Source: Sulfuricurvum sp. (GTDB lineage Bacteria; Campylobacterota; Campylobacteria; Campylobacterales; Sulfurimonadaceae). Taken from it: a stretch of 64,000 bases of DNA. The stretch lies in contig JAQTLL010000003.1 in NCBI GenBank assembly GCA_028714915.1, positions 248,001 through 312,000 on the forward strand. The letters run 5' to 3'. Shown here piece after piece: positions 34,864-43,751 of this stretch. Made by a program: the position numbers and the translations under genes. Within the stretch, counting starts at the first letter, position 1. Each line of letters begins with the position of its first letter. Under the pieces are notes generated by a model. That model saw only the letters and a list, made by a program, of their open reading frames with translations, was not told where the DNA came from and did no database searches.

Positions 34864-37482
34864 ATGTCCGCTACTCACTACGACCCAAAAAATATTGAAG
34901 AAAACTACTACCCAATCTGGGAAAATCGCGGGCTTTTTGAAGTGGACGGAAATAAGGCCATTACAAAACCAAATAAACATTTTGCTATCATGATGCCCCC
35001 TCCCAATGTTACTGGACGACTTCACATCGGGCATGCTCTTACCTTCACGCTTCAAGACATTATCGTCCGCTACAAAAGGATGGATGGCTATGCGACCCTT
35101 TGGCAACCGGGAACCGATCATGCCGGAATTGCAACTCAAAATGTTGTGGAAAAGCAGCTTTTAGCTGAAGGAAAAACTAAAGAAGAACTTGGTCGTGAAG
35201 CTTTTTTAGAACGTGTTTGGGAATGGAAAGAAGAGAGTGGCGGAATTATGGTCGGACAGCTCCGCAAACTTGGAGTTTCACCTGCATGGAGCCGTGAGCG
35301 TTTCACCATGGATGAAGGTCTCAAAACATCAGTGAAAGAAGCATTCGTCCATCTTTATAATAAAAACCTCATCATTCGAGGAAATTATATGGTCAACTGG
35401 TGTACTCATGATGGAGCACTCAGTGACATTGAAGTTGAACATGAAGAGCATCAAGGGAATTTTTACCACATGCGCTACGCATTCAGCGATGGTAGCGGTC
35501 ATATTACAGTTGCTACCACACGTCCTGAAACCTATTTCGGAGATACCGCCATCATGGTGCATCCTGATGATGAACGATATACCCATTTGATTGGCAAAAG
35601 TATTACTCTTCCTCTTATCAACCGTGAAATCAAAATCATTGCCGACAGCCATGTCGATATGGAGTTTGGAACGGGAGTAGTCAAGGTCACCCCAGCTCAC
35701 GACACCAACGACTATGAAGTAGGCAAACGCCATGATTTAGAATTTATTACTGTTTTTGATGAAAAAGGAATTTTAAATCACCATGCAGGAGAGTTTGAGG
35801 GATTAGAGCGTCTTGCCGCACGTGAAATCATTGTCAAACGTCTTAATGAAGCGGGCTTTATCGAAAAAATCGAAGACCACGTTCATCAAGTTGGGCACTG
35901 CTACCGCTGTAAAAATATTGTTGAACCTTATATCTCAAAACAGTGGTTTGTTCGCAAAGAAGTAGCGCGCAATTCCATCGATAAAACCAATGATGGACTC
36001 ACTCAGTTTTTCCCACCGCATTGGATCAACAGTTACAACTCATGGATGGGAGAACTGCGCGATTGGTGTATTTCCCGTCAATTGTGGTGGGGGCACCGAA
36101 TCCCCGTATTTTACTGTACCGATTGCGATCACGAGTGGGCAAGTCTCGAAGAGCATCCTTCTTCATGTCCTCATTGTGCAAGCACGGCATTTACTCAAGA
36201 CCCTGACGTTTTAGATACATGGTTCAGCTCTGCTCTTTGGCCATTCTCGACGCTTGGATGGGGTAATGGTGATGTGAGTTCTGATTCACAGTTTCAAAGT
36301 GAAGATATGGCGAAGTTTTATCCCAACAGCCTCCTTATCACTGGATTTGACATCCTCTTTTTTTGGGTTGCACGAATGATGATGATGGGAGAGAGTTTTA
36401 CAGGAGAACTGCCGTTTAAACACATCTACCTTCATGCCCTTGTTCGCGATGAAAATGGTCAAAAAATGTCTAAATCAAAAGGTAACGTTATCGATCCGCT
36501 GGATATGATAGAGCAATACAGTACCGATGCGCTGCGTTTTACTCTCGCTGTTTTAGCGGCTCAAGGGCGTGATATTCGTCTCAGTTCCGATAAACTTGAG
36601 CAAAGCCGAAATTTCACCAATAAACTCTTTAATGCCTCAAAATTCTTACAAATGAATGTTGAAACATTTAAAGATTTAGAGGAACAAGAGATTACTACAC
36701 CCCTGGGACGTTACATGCATAGCCGCTTCAGACGTGCCACCGCAGAGACCAGAGGATATTTGGACGAATATCGCTTTAATGATGCAGCAACCGTACTCTA
36801 TCGCTTCTTATGGAATGAATTTTGTGACTGGGGTATCGAGCTTGGCAAGGCGAGCAAAGAGAGTGTTCATGAGTTGGGAAGTATCTTCAAAGAATCAATG
36901 AAACTTCTACATCCGTTCATGCCGTTTATCACCGAACACCTCTATCATGAGCTTTCGGGTACAACGCTTGAAGAGGGCAATTCCATTATGGTCATGACCT
37001 ATCCTGAAAATATTACTATTGATGAGGAGATTGAAGCAGAGTTTGCCATTATCATGGATGCCATTATCACTATCCGCCGTGCTAAAACACTAATCGATTG
37101 CGGAAATCAAAAAATTCCTCTAGCGTATGTCAAATGCAGTGGAAACCATACTATGATGGAACCCTTTATCGCTCGCTTGGGAAAAGTTGAAACACTAAAA
37201 TTTACGGAAAGTAAAATTGAGAATGCAATAAGTGATATTGGAGAGAGTGTCGAAGTGTATATTCCAACCGAAGCGATTGATTTATCACCCATCATCGATC
37301 GTTTGAGTAAACAGCGTGAAAAACTTCAAAAAGAAGCGGATAAACTAACTGGTATGCTCTCCAATGAACGCTTCGTTGCTAATGCACCTGAATCCGTCAT
37401 TACTGAAAATCGCAATGGCTTAGCGGATGCCCATGATAAAATTGCCAAAATCGATGAGCAATTAAAATCACTACAGGATTGA
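34864..37482 (+). CDS. valS: valyl-tRNA synthetase
   Basis: Charges tRNA-Val; class Ia synthetase with editing domain. The 872-residue protein has the HIGH motif (PPPNVTGRLHIGHALT), the CP1 editing region (VATTRPETYFGDTAIMVHPDD), Zn-type cysteines, GTDHAGIATQ, and KMSKSKGN. It ends with the ValRS-type coiled coil tail (IIDRLSKQREKLQKEADKL). Start at 34864 keeps the usual DPKNIEENYYPIWE opening. Convergent with the YceI gene; 8 bases separate the stops. Confidence 0.98.
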   Translation: MSATHYDPKNIEENYYPIWENRGLFEVDGNKAITKPNKHFAIMMPPPNVTGRLHIGHALTFTLQDIIVRYKRMDGYATLWQPGTDHAGIATQNVVEKQLLAEGKTKEELGREAFLERVWEWKEESGGIMVGQLRKLGVSPAWSRERFTMDEGLKTSVKEAFVHLYNKNLIIRGNYMVNWCTHDGALSDIEVEHEEHQGNFYHMRYAFSDGSGHITVATTRPETYFGDTAIMVHPDDERYTHLIGKSITLPLINREIKIIADSHVDMEFGTGVVKVTPAHDTNDYEVGKRHDLEFITVFDEKGILNHHAGEFEGLERLAAREIIVKRLNEAGFIEKIEDHVHQVGHCYRCKNIVEPYISKQWFVRKEVARNSIDKTNDGLTQFFPPHWINSYNSWMGELRDWCISRQLWWGHRIPVFYCTDCDHEWASLEEHPSSCPHCASTAFTQDPDVLDTWFSSALWPFSTLGWGNGDVSSDSQFQSEDMAKFYPNSLLITGFDILFFWVARMMMMGESFTGELPFKHIYLHALVRDENGQKMSKSKGNVIDPLDMIEQYSTDALRFTLAVLAAQGRDIRLSSDKLEQSRNFTNKLFNASKFLQMNVETFKDLEEQEITTPLGRYMHSRFRRATAETRGYLDEYRFNDAATVLYRFLWNEFCDWGIELGKASKESVHELGSIFKESMKLLHPFMPFITEHLYHELSGTTLEEGNSIMVMTYPENITIDEEIEAEFAIIMDAIITIRRAKTLIDCGNQKIPLAYVKCSGNHTMMEPFIARLGKVETLKFTESKIENAISDIGESVEVYIPTEAIDLSPIIDRLSKQREKLQKEADKLTGMLSNERFVANAPESVITENRNGLADAHDKIAKIDEQLKSLQD

Positions 37483-37490
37483 GAGGAATT

Positions 37491-38057
37491 TTAATCCTCG
37501 ATTCCCTCGATTTCGACGATAAGTTTTACCTCATCACCCACAACTACTCCACCTGATTCAAGTGCTTTACTCCAATTTAAACCAAAATCTTTACGGTTAA
37601 TTTTACCACTGAGGACAAATCCGGAGCGCTTATTTCCATTAGGATCAATTACCTCTCCCCCCATATCAATATCCATCGTTACCACTTTTGTAATCCCGTG
37701 CATACTGAGATTACCTATCACTTTTTTACCCTTATGGGATGTCATAGCAAAAGTCATCTCAGGATACGTAGCAATATCGAAGAAATCAGCACTTCGAAGA
37801 TGATCATCACGCTTGAGTATTCCTGTATTGATCGTTGAGGTTTTGACCGTACCGCTTAATGATTTCAATACCCCTTTATTCAGATCATATGAGCCGCTAA
37901 ACCCGCTAAAATTACCGCTAACCGTACTGATCATCATGTGCTTGACTTTAAATCCAACACTTGAATGGGAAACATCCACACTATATGGCGCAGCAAATAA
38001 TGACATTGATCCCAACAATAAACTCGACATAACAGTAATAATAAAATGGCTCTTCAT
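37491..38057 (-). CDS. YceI-family periplasmic lipid-binding protein
   Basis: Secreted beta-barrel protein binding isoprenoid-like lipids. The 188 residues carry a signal peptide (MKSHFIITVMSSLLLGSMSLFAA) and the YceI core YSVDVSHSSVGFKVKHMMIS, LRSADFFDIATYPEMTF, and HGITKVVTMDIDMGG. Lipocalin-like fold, normal length. Single gene; a short hairpin (GAGGA 37483-37487, TCCTC 37495-37499) lies at its 3' end and that of valS. No adjacent cytochrome b561 gene. Confidence 0.94.
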   Translation of the reverse strand: MKSHFIITVMSSLLLGSMSLFAAPYSVDVSHSSVGFKVKHMMISTVSGNFSGFSGSYDLNKGVLKSLSGTVKTSTINTGILKRDDHLRSADFFDIATYPEMTFAMTSHKGKKVIGNLSMHGITKVVTMDIDMGGEVIDPNGNKRSGFVLSGKINRKDFGLNWSKALESGGVVVGDEVKLIVEIEGIED

Positions 38058-38150
38058 TGAACGTCCTTTAATTCGAAAAATTTATTTATTGTAGTATGTT
38101 TTTTAGAATGATTTCTTAACACTGAGTTAATGGGGAAAATATTTAAGCTT

Positions 38151-38159
38151 TGCTATACT
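38151..38159 (+). promoter_or_regulatory. promoter element before pyrF
   Basis: TGCTATACT, a TTTGCTAnACT extended -10 form, is 26 bases upstream of the pyrF ATG. Confidence 0.45.
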
Positions 38160-38184
38160 TTTACAACTATCAAAAAGGTATATT

Positions 38185-38868
38185 ATGGAACTTTGCGTCG
38201 CACTGGATCTACCCACAATGCAAGACAATTTAGAACTTATTGAGAAAATTAAACACTATCCTGTTTGGCTAAAAGTAGGACTTCGCTCCTATATCCGTGA
38301 TGGAAAACCATTTATTGACGCTATTAAAACAATCAATCCTGATTTTAAAATCTTTCTCGATTTAAAACTCTACGATATTCCCAATACGATGGCGGATTCA
38401 GCCGAATCCATTATGGGACTTGGAGTTGATATGTTTAACGTTCATGCGTCTGCCGGTCGCAAAGCAATGGCTGAAGTCATGAAACGACTTCAGCCTTACA
38501 ATAATCGTCCATTGGTTTTAGCTGTTACTGCCTTGACCTCTTTTGATGAAAATGAATTTATGCACATTTACAACGAAAAGATAGCTTCCAAAGCCAATCA
38601 ATTTGCACAAGATGCTCATGAAGCGGGACTTGATGGTGTTGTGTGCAGTGCATATGAGAGTGCCTCAATTAAATCTCTTACTTCGAATACATTTATCACT
38701 CTCACCCCTGGTATTCGTCCATTTGGTGAAGATGCCGGAGATCAAGAACGTGTCGCCACCATCGAAGTAGCTCAGAATGCAAACGTTAATTTTATCGTTG
38801 TAGGACGACCGATCTATGCATCCCAAGACCCTGCTTTAGTCGTACAAAAAATTATTGAATCTTTATAA
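38185..38868 (+). CDS. pyrF: orotidine 5'-phosphate decarboxylase
   Basis: Last step of UMP synthesis. The 227-residue TIM-barrel protein has VALDLPT, WLKVGLRSY, the catalytic FLDLKLYDIPNTMADS (D-x-K-x-x-D form), VHASAGRKAM, and TPGIRPFGEDAGDQERVAT near the end. Group I OMPDC, usual length. Stands alone ahead of the tRNA genes. Confidence 0.97.
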   Translation: MELCVALDLPTMQDNLELIEKIKHYPVWLKVGLRSYIRDGKPFIDAIKTINPDFKIFLDLKLYDIPNTMADSAESIMGLGVDMFNVHASAGRKAMAEVMKRLQPYNNRPLVLAVTALTSFDENEFMHIYNEKIASKANQFAQDAHEAGLDGVVCSAYESASIKSLTSNTFITLTPGIRPFGEDAGDQERVATIEVAQNANVNFIVVGRPIYASQDPALVVQKIIESL

Positions 38869-38884
38869 GTTCTATCGTACATAC

Positions 38885-38905
38885 ATAAGCACCTATTTAA
38901 GGTGC
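38885..38905 (+). terminator. hairpin behind pyrF
   Basis: AAGCACCT (38885-38892) pairs perfectly with AGGTGCTT (38898-38905), 5-base loop. The following GTTATCT is a poor U-run, so termination may be partial. Confidence 0.5.
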
Positions 38906-38950
38906 TTGTTATCTAAGCCTGACTATAATTACGCCCTCTTCAACATATAC

Positions 38951-39040
38951 GGACGAGTAGGAAAGCGGCTGAATCCACCTCCCTGCTAAGGAGACGTACT
39001 GGCAACGGTACCGAGAGTTCGAATCTCTCCTCGTCCGCCA
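38951..39040 (+). tRNA. tRNA-Ser (anticodon GCT)
   Basis: Ninety bases including an encoded CCA. Acceptor GGACGAG pairs with CTCGTCC; the anticodon loop CTGCTAA gives GCU for AGC/AGU serine codons; a long variable arm (GACGTACTGGCAACGGTACC) marks the serine class; T loop TTCGAAT present. Confidence 0.95.
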
Positions 39041-39064
39041 CACAATTATACACTTTCTAATCAT

Positions 39065-39141
39065 GCGGGAATAGCTCAGTTGGCTAGAGCGTCAGCCTTC
39101 CAAGCTGAATGTTGCGAGTTCGAGTCTCGTTTCCCGCTCCA
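39065..39141 (+). tRNA. tRNA-Gly (anticodon TCC)
   Basis: Seventy-seven bases with encoded CCA. GCGGGAA pairs with TTCCCGC; D arm AGCTCAGTTGGCTAGAGC; anticodon stem-loop CAGCC-TTCCAA-GCTG with UCC; T loop TTCGAGT. A decayed copy of its 3' 65 bases is found at 40071-40128. Confidence 0.96.
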
Positions 39142-39291
39142 CTTTTTTCACTACTACAACTTGAGAATTTTCTCTACAAATAACATTTAATCTTTATTAT
39201 GGAACAATTTCAGCGTGACGTGCGAATAGCATGGTCTTAGAGTAGAAACTTATAGCACAAATACACGTACTTATAGATTCAAGGAAATATT

Positions 39292-39894
39292 ATGATAAAA
39301 AAAATTATTCTTAGCACTTTAATCGGTACTTCTGTGTTTGCAGCACATCAAGTAGAGTTCAATCTTAACGACAAAGAAGTTGAAGGGCAAGTGCTTTTTG
39401 ATCTGTCAAAAATGGGGGTTCCACTAGAGGGAGCTTATGCTGGAGCACGGATATTAAATGGAAATGAGAGAAACAGTGATAAAATCGAAAATATCAGTCA
39501 ATTTAAAGAAGTATCATTTATGCTAATGCGTCCGGTGGAAAGTGTCGCAGGTTTGTCTTTAGGTCTTGGGATTAAAGGGGTATATACCAAATTTGACGGT
39601 GCGCGTTATTCTGCCATCCCTTTAGGATTAGAAGTGAAGATGAAATTGCCATTGGCAACTCCGTTTCCATTGCATGTTGGCGGAGCTTTGTATTATGCCC
39701 CTTCCGACTTAACATTTCATGACGGTGATAAATACCTGGAGGTTCGTAGTTACCTTGACGCAGAGGTAATCCATAATGGACACATTGAAGTGGGATATCG
39801 TAATATTGACCCCGATCTTATAAGTCACCCGATTAACAGTCACAATGTTACCTACAATGAGGCATTTTACTATGGACTTCGACTCGACTTCTAA
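39292..39894 (+). CDS. YfaZ-like outer-membrane beta-barrel protein
   Basis: Small outer-membrane protein of unknown physiological role. The 200-residue protein has a signal peptide (MIKKIILSTLIGTSVFAA), amphipathic strands (FMLMRPVESVAGLSLGLGIK, PLHVGGALYYAPS, AEVIHNGHIEVGYRNID) and a C-terminal aromatic residue (LRLDF), as outer-membrane barrels require. The GALYYAPSDL segment suggests the YfaZ family. It lies between tRNA-Gly and its decayed copy, so may have arrived with a mobile element. Ribosome site CAAGGAAAT precedes the ATG. Confidence 0.78.
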   Translation: MIKKIILSTLIGTSVFAAHQVEFNLNDKEVEGQVLFDLSKMGVPLEGAYAGARILNGNERNSDKIENISQFKEVSFMLMRPVESVAGLSLGLGIKGVYTKFDGARYSAIPLGLEVKMKLPLATPFPLHVGGALYYAPSDLTFHDGDKYLEVRSYLDAEVIHNGHIEVGYRNIDPDLISHPINSHNVTYNEAFYYGLRLDF

Positions 39895-40070
39895 ACACTC
39901 ACTGTAAATTTAAAGAAAAAATCAGAAGCAGCATCTAAGTAACCTCGCCGGAATGTTGCTTATAGAAGAAAAGGCAGTCAACGCTGATTTGAGTCCTAAC
40001 AGAAAAAAGAATAAATGAAATCCAGAGAGCGCTAGCAGAATACAAAAGAAGATAATAACTAAAGCCTCCA
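39895..40070. other. gene-free stretch before the tRNA-Gly fragment
   Basis: No plausible coding frame, no clear hairpin or promoter. With the fragment at 40071-40128 and the following 71 bases it makes about 305 bases without a gene; the composition looks like decayed sequence. Confidence 0.4.
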
Positions 40071-40128
40071 CAGTTGGCTAGAGCGTCAAAGCTGAATGTC
40101 ACGAGGTCGAGTCTCGTTTCCCGCTCCA
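40071..40128 (+). pseudogene. decayed 3' copy of tRNA-Gly (integration scar candidate)
   Basis: Aligns to the last 65 bases of tRNA-Gly(TCC): the D-arm part, anticodon 3' side, T arm and acceptor 3' strand with CCA are retained; seven bases including most of the anticodon loop (GCCTTCC) are deleted, and the two substitutions patches are TG to CA and T to G around the T stem. The 5' acceptor half is missing. A 3'-end tRNA duplicate about 930 bases away is the usual footprint of a tRNA-targeting integrase; no integrase remains. Confidence 0.8.
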
Positions 40129-40199
40129 CCATTTAAGCTAGAAGTGACGTGCTTTGCAGTTTTGATCGAGATATACTACGTAAATGTTAATACGATCTA

Positions 40200-40958
40200 T
40201 TAATCTTGTAAAAAATTATATACTTTTTTTATAAGAAATGGATAACGCTCCTTAAGAATATTTAATTCATTGTCAAGTATTTTACTAAGCCCGTCTTCTT
40301 TTTGTTTAATTTTATATAGAAATTCAATACGACGTTCAATAAAATAAAAATATAATAATACACTGGCTATAGCAGCATAAAAGCACCAAAGTGACGTAAA
40401 CGAATAAGGCTTAAGTAAATAAATAACAATTAATCCAAAAAAGTTCAACCAACCAAAAAGTTGTATTGAGATACCTCTGCTTAATATCAAAGAGCCGCAC
40501 GTTGTTAAAATATATGAGATCCCAACCAATCGATTATCTGTCCATAAATTTACATACGCGAGAGAGTTGTTTTGCACACTCACAGAGGTAGGTTGGATAG
40601 AAAGACCCCATACGGTATATGCAGTTATAAGTGCTCCTACAATCATAAGTAAACTTATAAGTTTTTTGCGTACTCCAGATGGCTCTAACAGCCAAATAGC
40701 TAAAGGAACTAAAAATGGCAATAAGCCTTGGGCATAAAAAATAAATATACCCTCAGCTAATTTTAAAGCACTTGGTTCAATAAGATGACTTACCCCTAAC
40801 CAAACAAAACCTTCGGTAAACTGATGAAGGGCAAACAGCAATGGTAAACTAGCAAAAACTACTTCATTCGGAGTACTGACTTTTCTTAAAGTTAAAATAC
40901 CAATAACAAAAATAGCACCAGAGAACGTAAAATTCAATATAGCAAAAAACAAATACAT
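40200..40958 (-). CDS. DUF6629-like multipass membrane protein
   Basis: A 252-residue inner-membrane protein with about seven hydrophobic segments. The opening (FTFSGAIFVIGILTLRKV) and FALHQFTEGFVWLGV resemble DUF6629 proteins, family function unknown. The last about 40 residues are charged and likely cytoplasmic (FLYKIKQKEDGLSKI). Single gene next to the tRNA-Gly scar, with AT-rich codons relative to neighbours by eye. Confidence 0.65.
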   Translation of the reverse strand: MYLFFAILNFTFSGAIFVIGILTLRKVSTPNEVVFASLPLLFALHQFTEGFVWLGVSHLIEPSALKLAEGIFIFYAQGLLPFLVPLAIWLLEPSGVRKKLISLLMIVGALITAYTVWGLSIQPTSVSVQNNSLAYVNLWTDNRLVGISYILTTCGSLILSRGISIQLFGWLNFFGLIVIYLLKPYSFTSLWCFYAAIASVLLYFYFIERRIEFLYKIKQKEDGLSKILDNELNILKERYPFLIKKVYNFLQD

Positions 40959-41027
40959 ATTGGTATCTCTCTTCTTGTAAATAATTATAATTTAACTATT
41001 ATATATCTACCTATAGAGTCATTCAGA

Positions 41028-42653
41028 TTATGGATTATTGGCAAAATAATGTTTCACCCCATCCATCATCCCCTCTACCATCCATTTTTGATATTTTGGG
41101 TCTGCAATACGAGAACACTCTTCCGGATTACTAATGTAGCCTGTTTCTAATAAAATTGCAGGCATTTGCGCTCCCACCAATACCCAAAAAGGAGCTTCTC
41201 GTGCACCATTGTCTTTGATATTGGGATATTGCTTCCGCAGATTATTCAAAACACCTTTTTGTATATCAATCGCAAGCTTATTGGAAGCAATAATTTTCTC
41301 ACTGTTTAAAACGCTCAAGAAACTAAGTTTTCCATAGGCTCCCATCTCACTCATATCTTCAGAGTTTTCCAGTGCAGCAACACGCATTGCTCGCTCACTT
41401 CGTCCTGGAGAGAGAAAATAGGTCTCAATTCCGTATGCAGCATTAGCATCCGAACCTTTTGGTATAGCATTTGCATGAACCGATAAAAAAAGATCCGCTA
41501 ATTTATCGTTTGCAAACTTTGTTCGATCTTTAAGCTCAATAAACGTATCATTGGATCGCGTCAAATAGACTGTATATCCTATTGAGCGTAATTGTTCGGC
41601 GAGTTGAAGACCTACTTGCAATACAATATCTTTTTCCATATAACCATTACCCGTAGCACCGCTGTCTTTTCCCCCATGTCCTGGATCAATAACAATCACT
41701 TTTTTACTCCGATCACGAGGAGTCACATTCAATAATGGAGGTAAAGCAGCGACTAAAGGAGGTTCTTGAACACGAGCAGGAGGCTGTACTATCAATGTAG
41801 CCAGAGCTGGGAGCGTGGTCCCCTTTACCGATGGTAACGCAAGATCAATATACACCGATTGGGCATTGATAATTGGTTTTATAGAAATAGCTTCGTTGTA
41901 TTCAATAACTACGCGAAGTGTTTTGGCATCATATTGTGCTAAACGTATTTTTTGGATTGGACTGTGCTCAAGTATTTTTGTTTGGGACAATGTTCCGCCA
42001 TCAATATCAATAATATAGCGAAAACGTTGTTTGTCTGACTCGATTATCTTAGAAAGATGGATTTCATTGGCATCTACTTTTGTATCAAAAGTCAACTCTA
42101 TTCCCGTATCTTTCCATTGAGCCTCTACCAAACGATGGCGTTTTAAAAGATCTGCTTCACTGGCTGTTCTAAGAATTTCAGGTTTTTTAATTAATTCTTC
42201 TTTTGTAAGCGTCAAAAAGTTTACAGCTGGAGCTGGAGTACTGGGAAATGGCAAAGAAGTTTTAAGATATTCTTTAGGAAAAACAAGCGCTTTTGGAGCT
42301 GCTTCTTGTGGCTTGACTATCGTTGGCGCAATAGCCACAGGTAGCGGAGAAGCGGGTTCAGAAACGACAGGAGGGGAAAGGCGAGCCAACTCGGATTTAT
42401 ACTTGCTAACATCAATTCTTAGAAGTTCACCCCCCTTGACTATTCCTTCTAAAGCTTCTTTTTCCATAACACTGTTTTTAGTTTGAGCTGCTCTTAGATA
42501 AAGTGATTTATACTCATTATACCCTCGAAATTGCTCAATTTCATCGTTACTGGACAACGCTTTTTTAGCACTTTCCAAACGTGTGCTATCATCTGCTGCT
42601 CCTAACAAAACGGATAGTGAAAGCAGTAATAAAAAAGTAATTCGTCCTAACAT
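41028..42653 (-). CDS. N-acetylmuramoyl-L-alanine amidase (AmiC type)
   Basis: Periplasmic zinc amidase that splits peptidoglycan during cell separation. The 541 residues comprise a signal peptide (MLGRITFLLLLSLSVLLGAA), a helical stretch, an AMIN-like domain (about 185-285), a Pro-rich linker, and the Amidase_3 domain: VIDPGHGGKDSGATG, EKDIVLQVGLQLAEQL, FLSVHANA, and AILLETGYISNPEE carrying the catalytic Glu. The pattern matches AmiA of Campylobacter jejuni (Cj1269c), whose downstream neighbours are the same as here. Six bases from the nmo stop end. Confidence 0.94.
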   Translation of the reverse strand: MLGRITFLLLLSLSVLLGAADDSTRLESAKKALSSNDEIEQFRGYNEYKSLYLRAAQTKNSVMEKEALEGIVKGGELLRIDVSKYKSELARLSPPVVSEPASPLPVAIAPTIVKPQEAAPKALVFPKEYLKTSLPFPSTPAPAVNFLTLTKEELIKKPEILRTASEADLLKRHRLVEAQWKDTGIELTFDTKVDANEIHLSKIIESDKQRFRYIIDIDGGTLSQTKILEHSPIQKIRLAQYDAKTLRVVIEYNEAISIKPIINAQSVYIDLALPSVKGTTLPALATLIVQPPARVQEPPLVAALPPLLNVTPRDRSKKVIVIDPGHGGKDSGATGNGYMEKDIVLQVGLQLAEQLRSIGYTVYLTRSNDTFIELKDRTKFANDKLADLFLSVHANAIPKGSDANAAYGIETYFLSPGRSERAMRVAALENSEDMSEMGAYGKLSFLSVLNSEKIIASNKLAIDIQKGVLNNLRKQYPNIKDNGAREAPFWVLVGAQMPAILLETGYISNPEECSRIADPKYQKWMVEGMMDGVKHYFANNP

Positions 42654-42659
42654 GCAGTA

Positions 42660-43751
42660 TTATTCGCCTTGTGTCAACTTCTCCATCAACTCTTTGACGG
42701 AGATTATCTTATCAATACGGTAACCATTAGTTCCCGAGAAAAAAAGACCAAAATCTAAATTCCCAAAATAAGCATCACTAAGACGATCGGCAATACAAAA
42801 GCCAACTTCTTTTGCTTCAACACCTCGATGGCAGGGGGCAACACAGTTTGAAATACATTTGATAGCAGGTCCCGTACGGGTATCGATGAGACCGTGTAAA
42901 TTGGTACGAACACCACGAGCAGGATACCCCACCGGAGACTTCATCAAAGTAATGTCTTCTTCTTTAGCATCCAGAAGAACTTGTTTAAAATTCTCATGGG
43001 CATCACACTCAAATGTCCCGATAAAACGAGTCCCCATCTGCACACCTTGAGCCCCAAGAGCCATCATCTCATCAATATCATCTTTGTTCCACACGCCGCC
43101 TGCCGCGATAACAGGAATATTACCCCAAAGTGCTGCTTCTTCAACAACAGGACGAACAAGATTTTCAAGCTGATATTCATCCATAGCACATTGTTCATAC
43201 GTAAAGCCTTGATGCCCACCGCTTTTAGGTCCTTCTAAAATAACCGCATCAGGAAGTCGGTTATACCGTTTTTGCCATCGTTTACAAATAATAGAGAGCG
43301 CTTTAGGAGATGAAATAATCGGAACAAGTGCAACATCCGGATAATCCGCCGTAAATTCAGGCATATTCGTTGGCAATCCTGCCCCGGTAATAATGATATT
43401 TGCACCCGCTTCACACGCATCGGTGACCACCCGGCCATAATCATTAATTGCGTACAAAACATTACATGCTAATGGAGCATCACCACAAATTTTACGCGCA
43501 TTTTCGAAAATAGCGATAAGTCCTTTTCTGGAATAAAAATTTTCTGCTTCCAACGGGCGACCTGCGATGAGCTTGTCTGAATAACTCTTATCACCATAAT
43601 TTCCTGTTCCTACAGAACTAATAACCCCAAGCCCGCCCTCAAGCGATACATTACCAGCCAATCTGTCCCAACTGATTCCTACACCCATACCACCTTGAAC
43701 GATGGGAACTGGGATAGTATATTTACCGATTTGAAGTGGTTTAAAACTCAT
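42660..43751 (-). CDS. NAD(P)H-dependent flavin oxidoreductase / nitronate monooxygenase-like
   Basis: FMN enzyme of the 2-nitropropane dioxygenase superfamily. The 363-residue TIM-barrel protein shows IPVPIVQGGMGVGIS, LEGPKSGGHQGF, IPVIAAGGVWNKDDIDEMMALGAQGVQMGTRF (split by short gaps in the family pattern) and ISNCVAPCHRGVEA, a Cys-rich segment common to the Campylobacterota members. True substrate unknown. Start ATG is one base into the tyrS stop (overlap). Confidence 0.88.
   Translation of the reverse strand: MSFKPLQIGKYTIPVPIVQGGMGVGISWDRLAGNVSLEGGLGVISSVGTGNYGDKSYSDKLIAGRPLEAENFYSRKGLIAIFENARKICGDAPLACNVLYAINDYGRVVTDACEAGANIIITGAGLPTNMPEFTADYPDVALVPIISSPKALSIICKRWQKRYNRLPDAVILEGPKSGGHQGFTYEQCAMDEYQLENLVRPVVEEAALWGNIPVIAAGGVWNKDDIDEMMALGAQGVQMGTRFIGTFECDAHENFKQVLLDAKEEDITLMKSPVGYPARGVRTNLHGLIDTRTGPAIKCISNCVAPCHRGVEAKEVGFCIADRLSDAYFGNLDFGLFFSGTNGYRIDKIISVKELMEKLTQGE

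Noticed and set aside
40071..40128. A second functional tRNA-Gly gene
   Set aside because: The 5' acceptor strand and most of the anticodon loop are missing, so it cannot fold into a tRNA.
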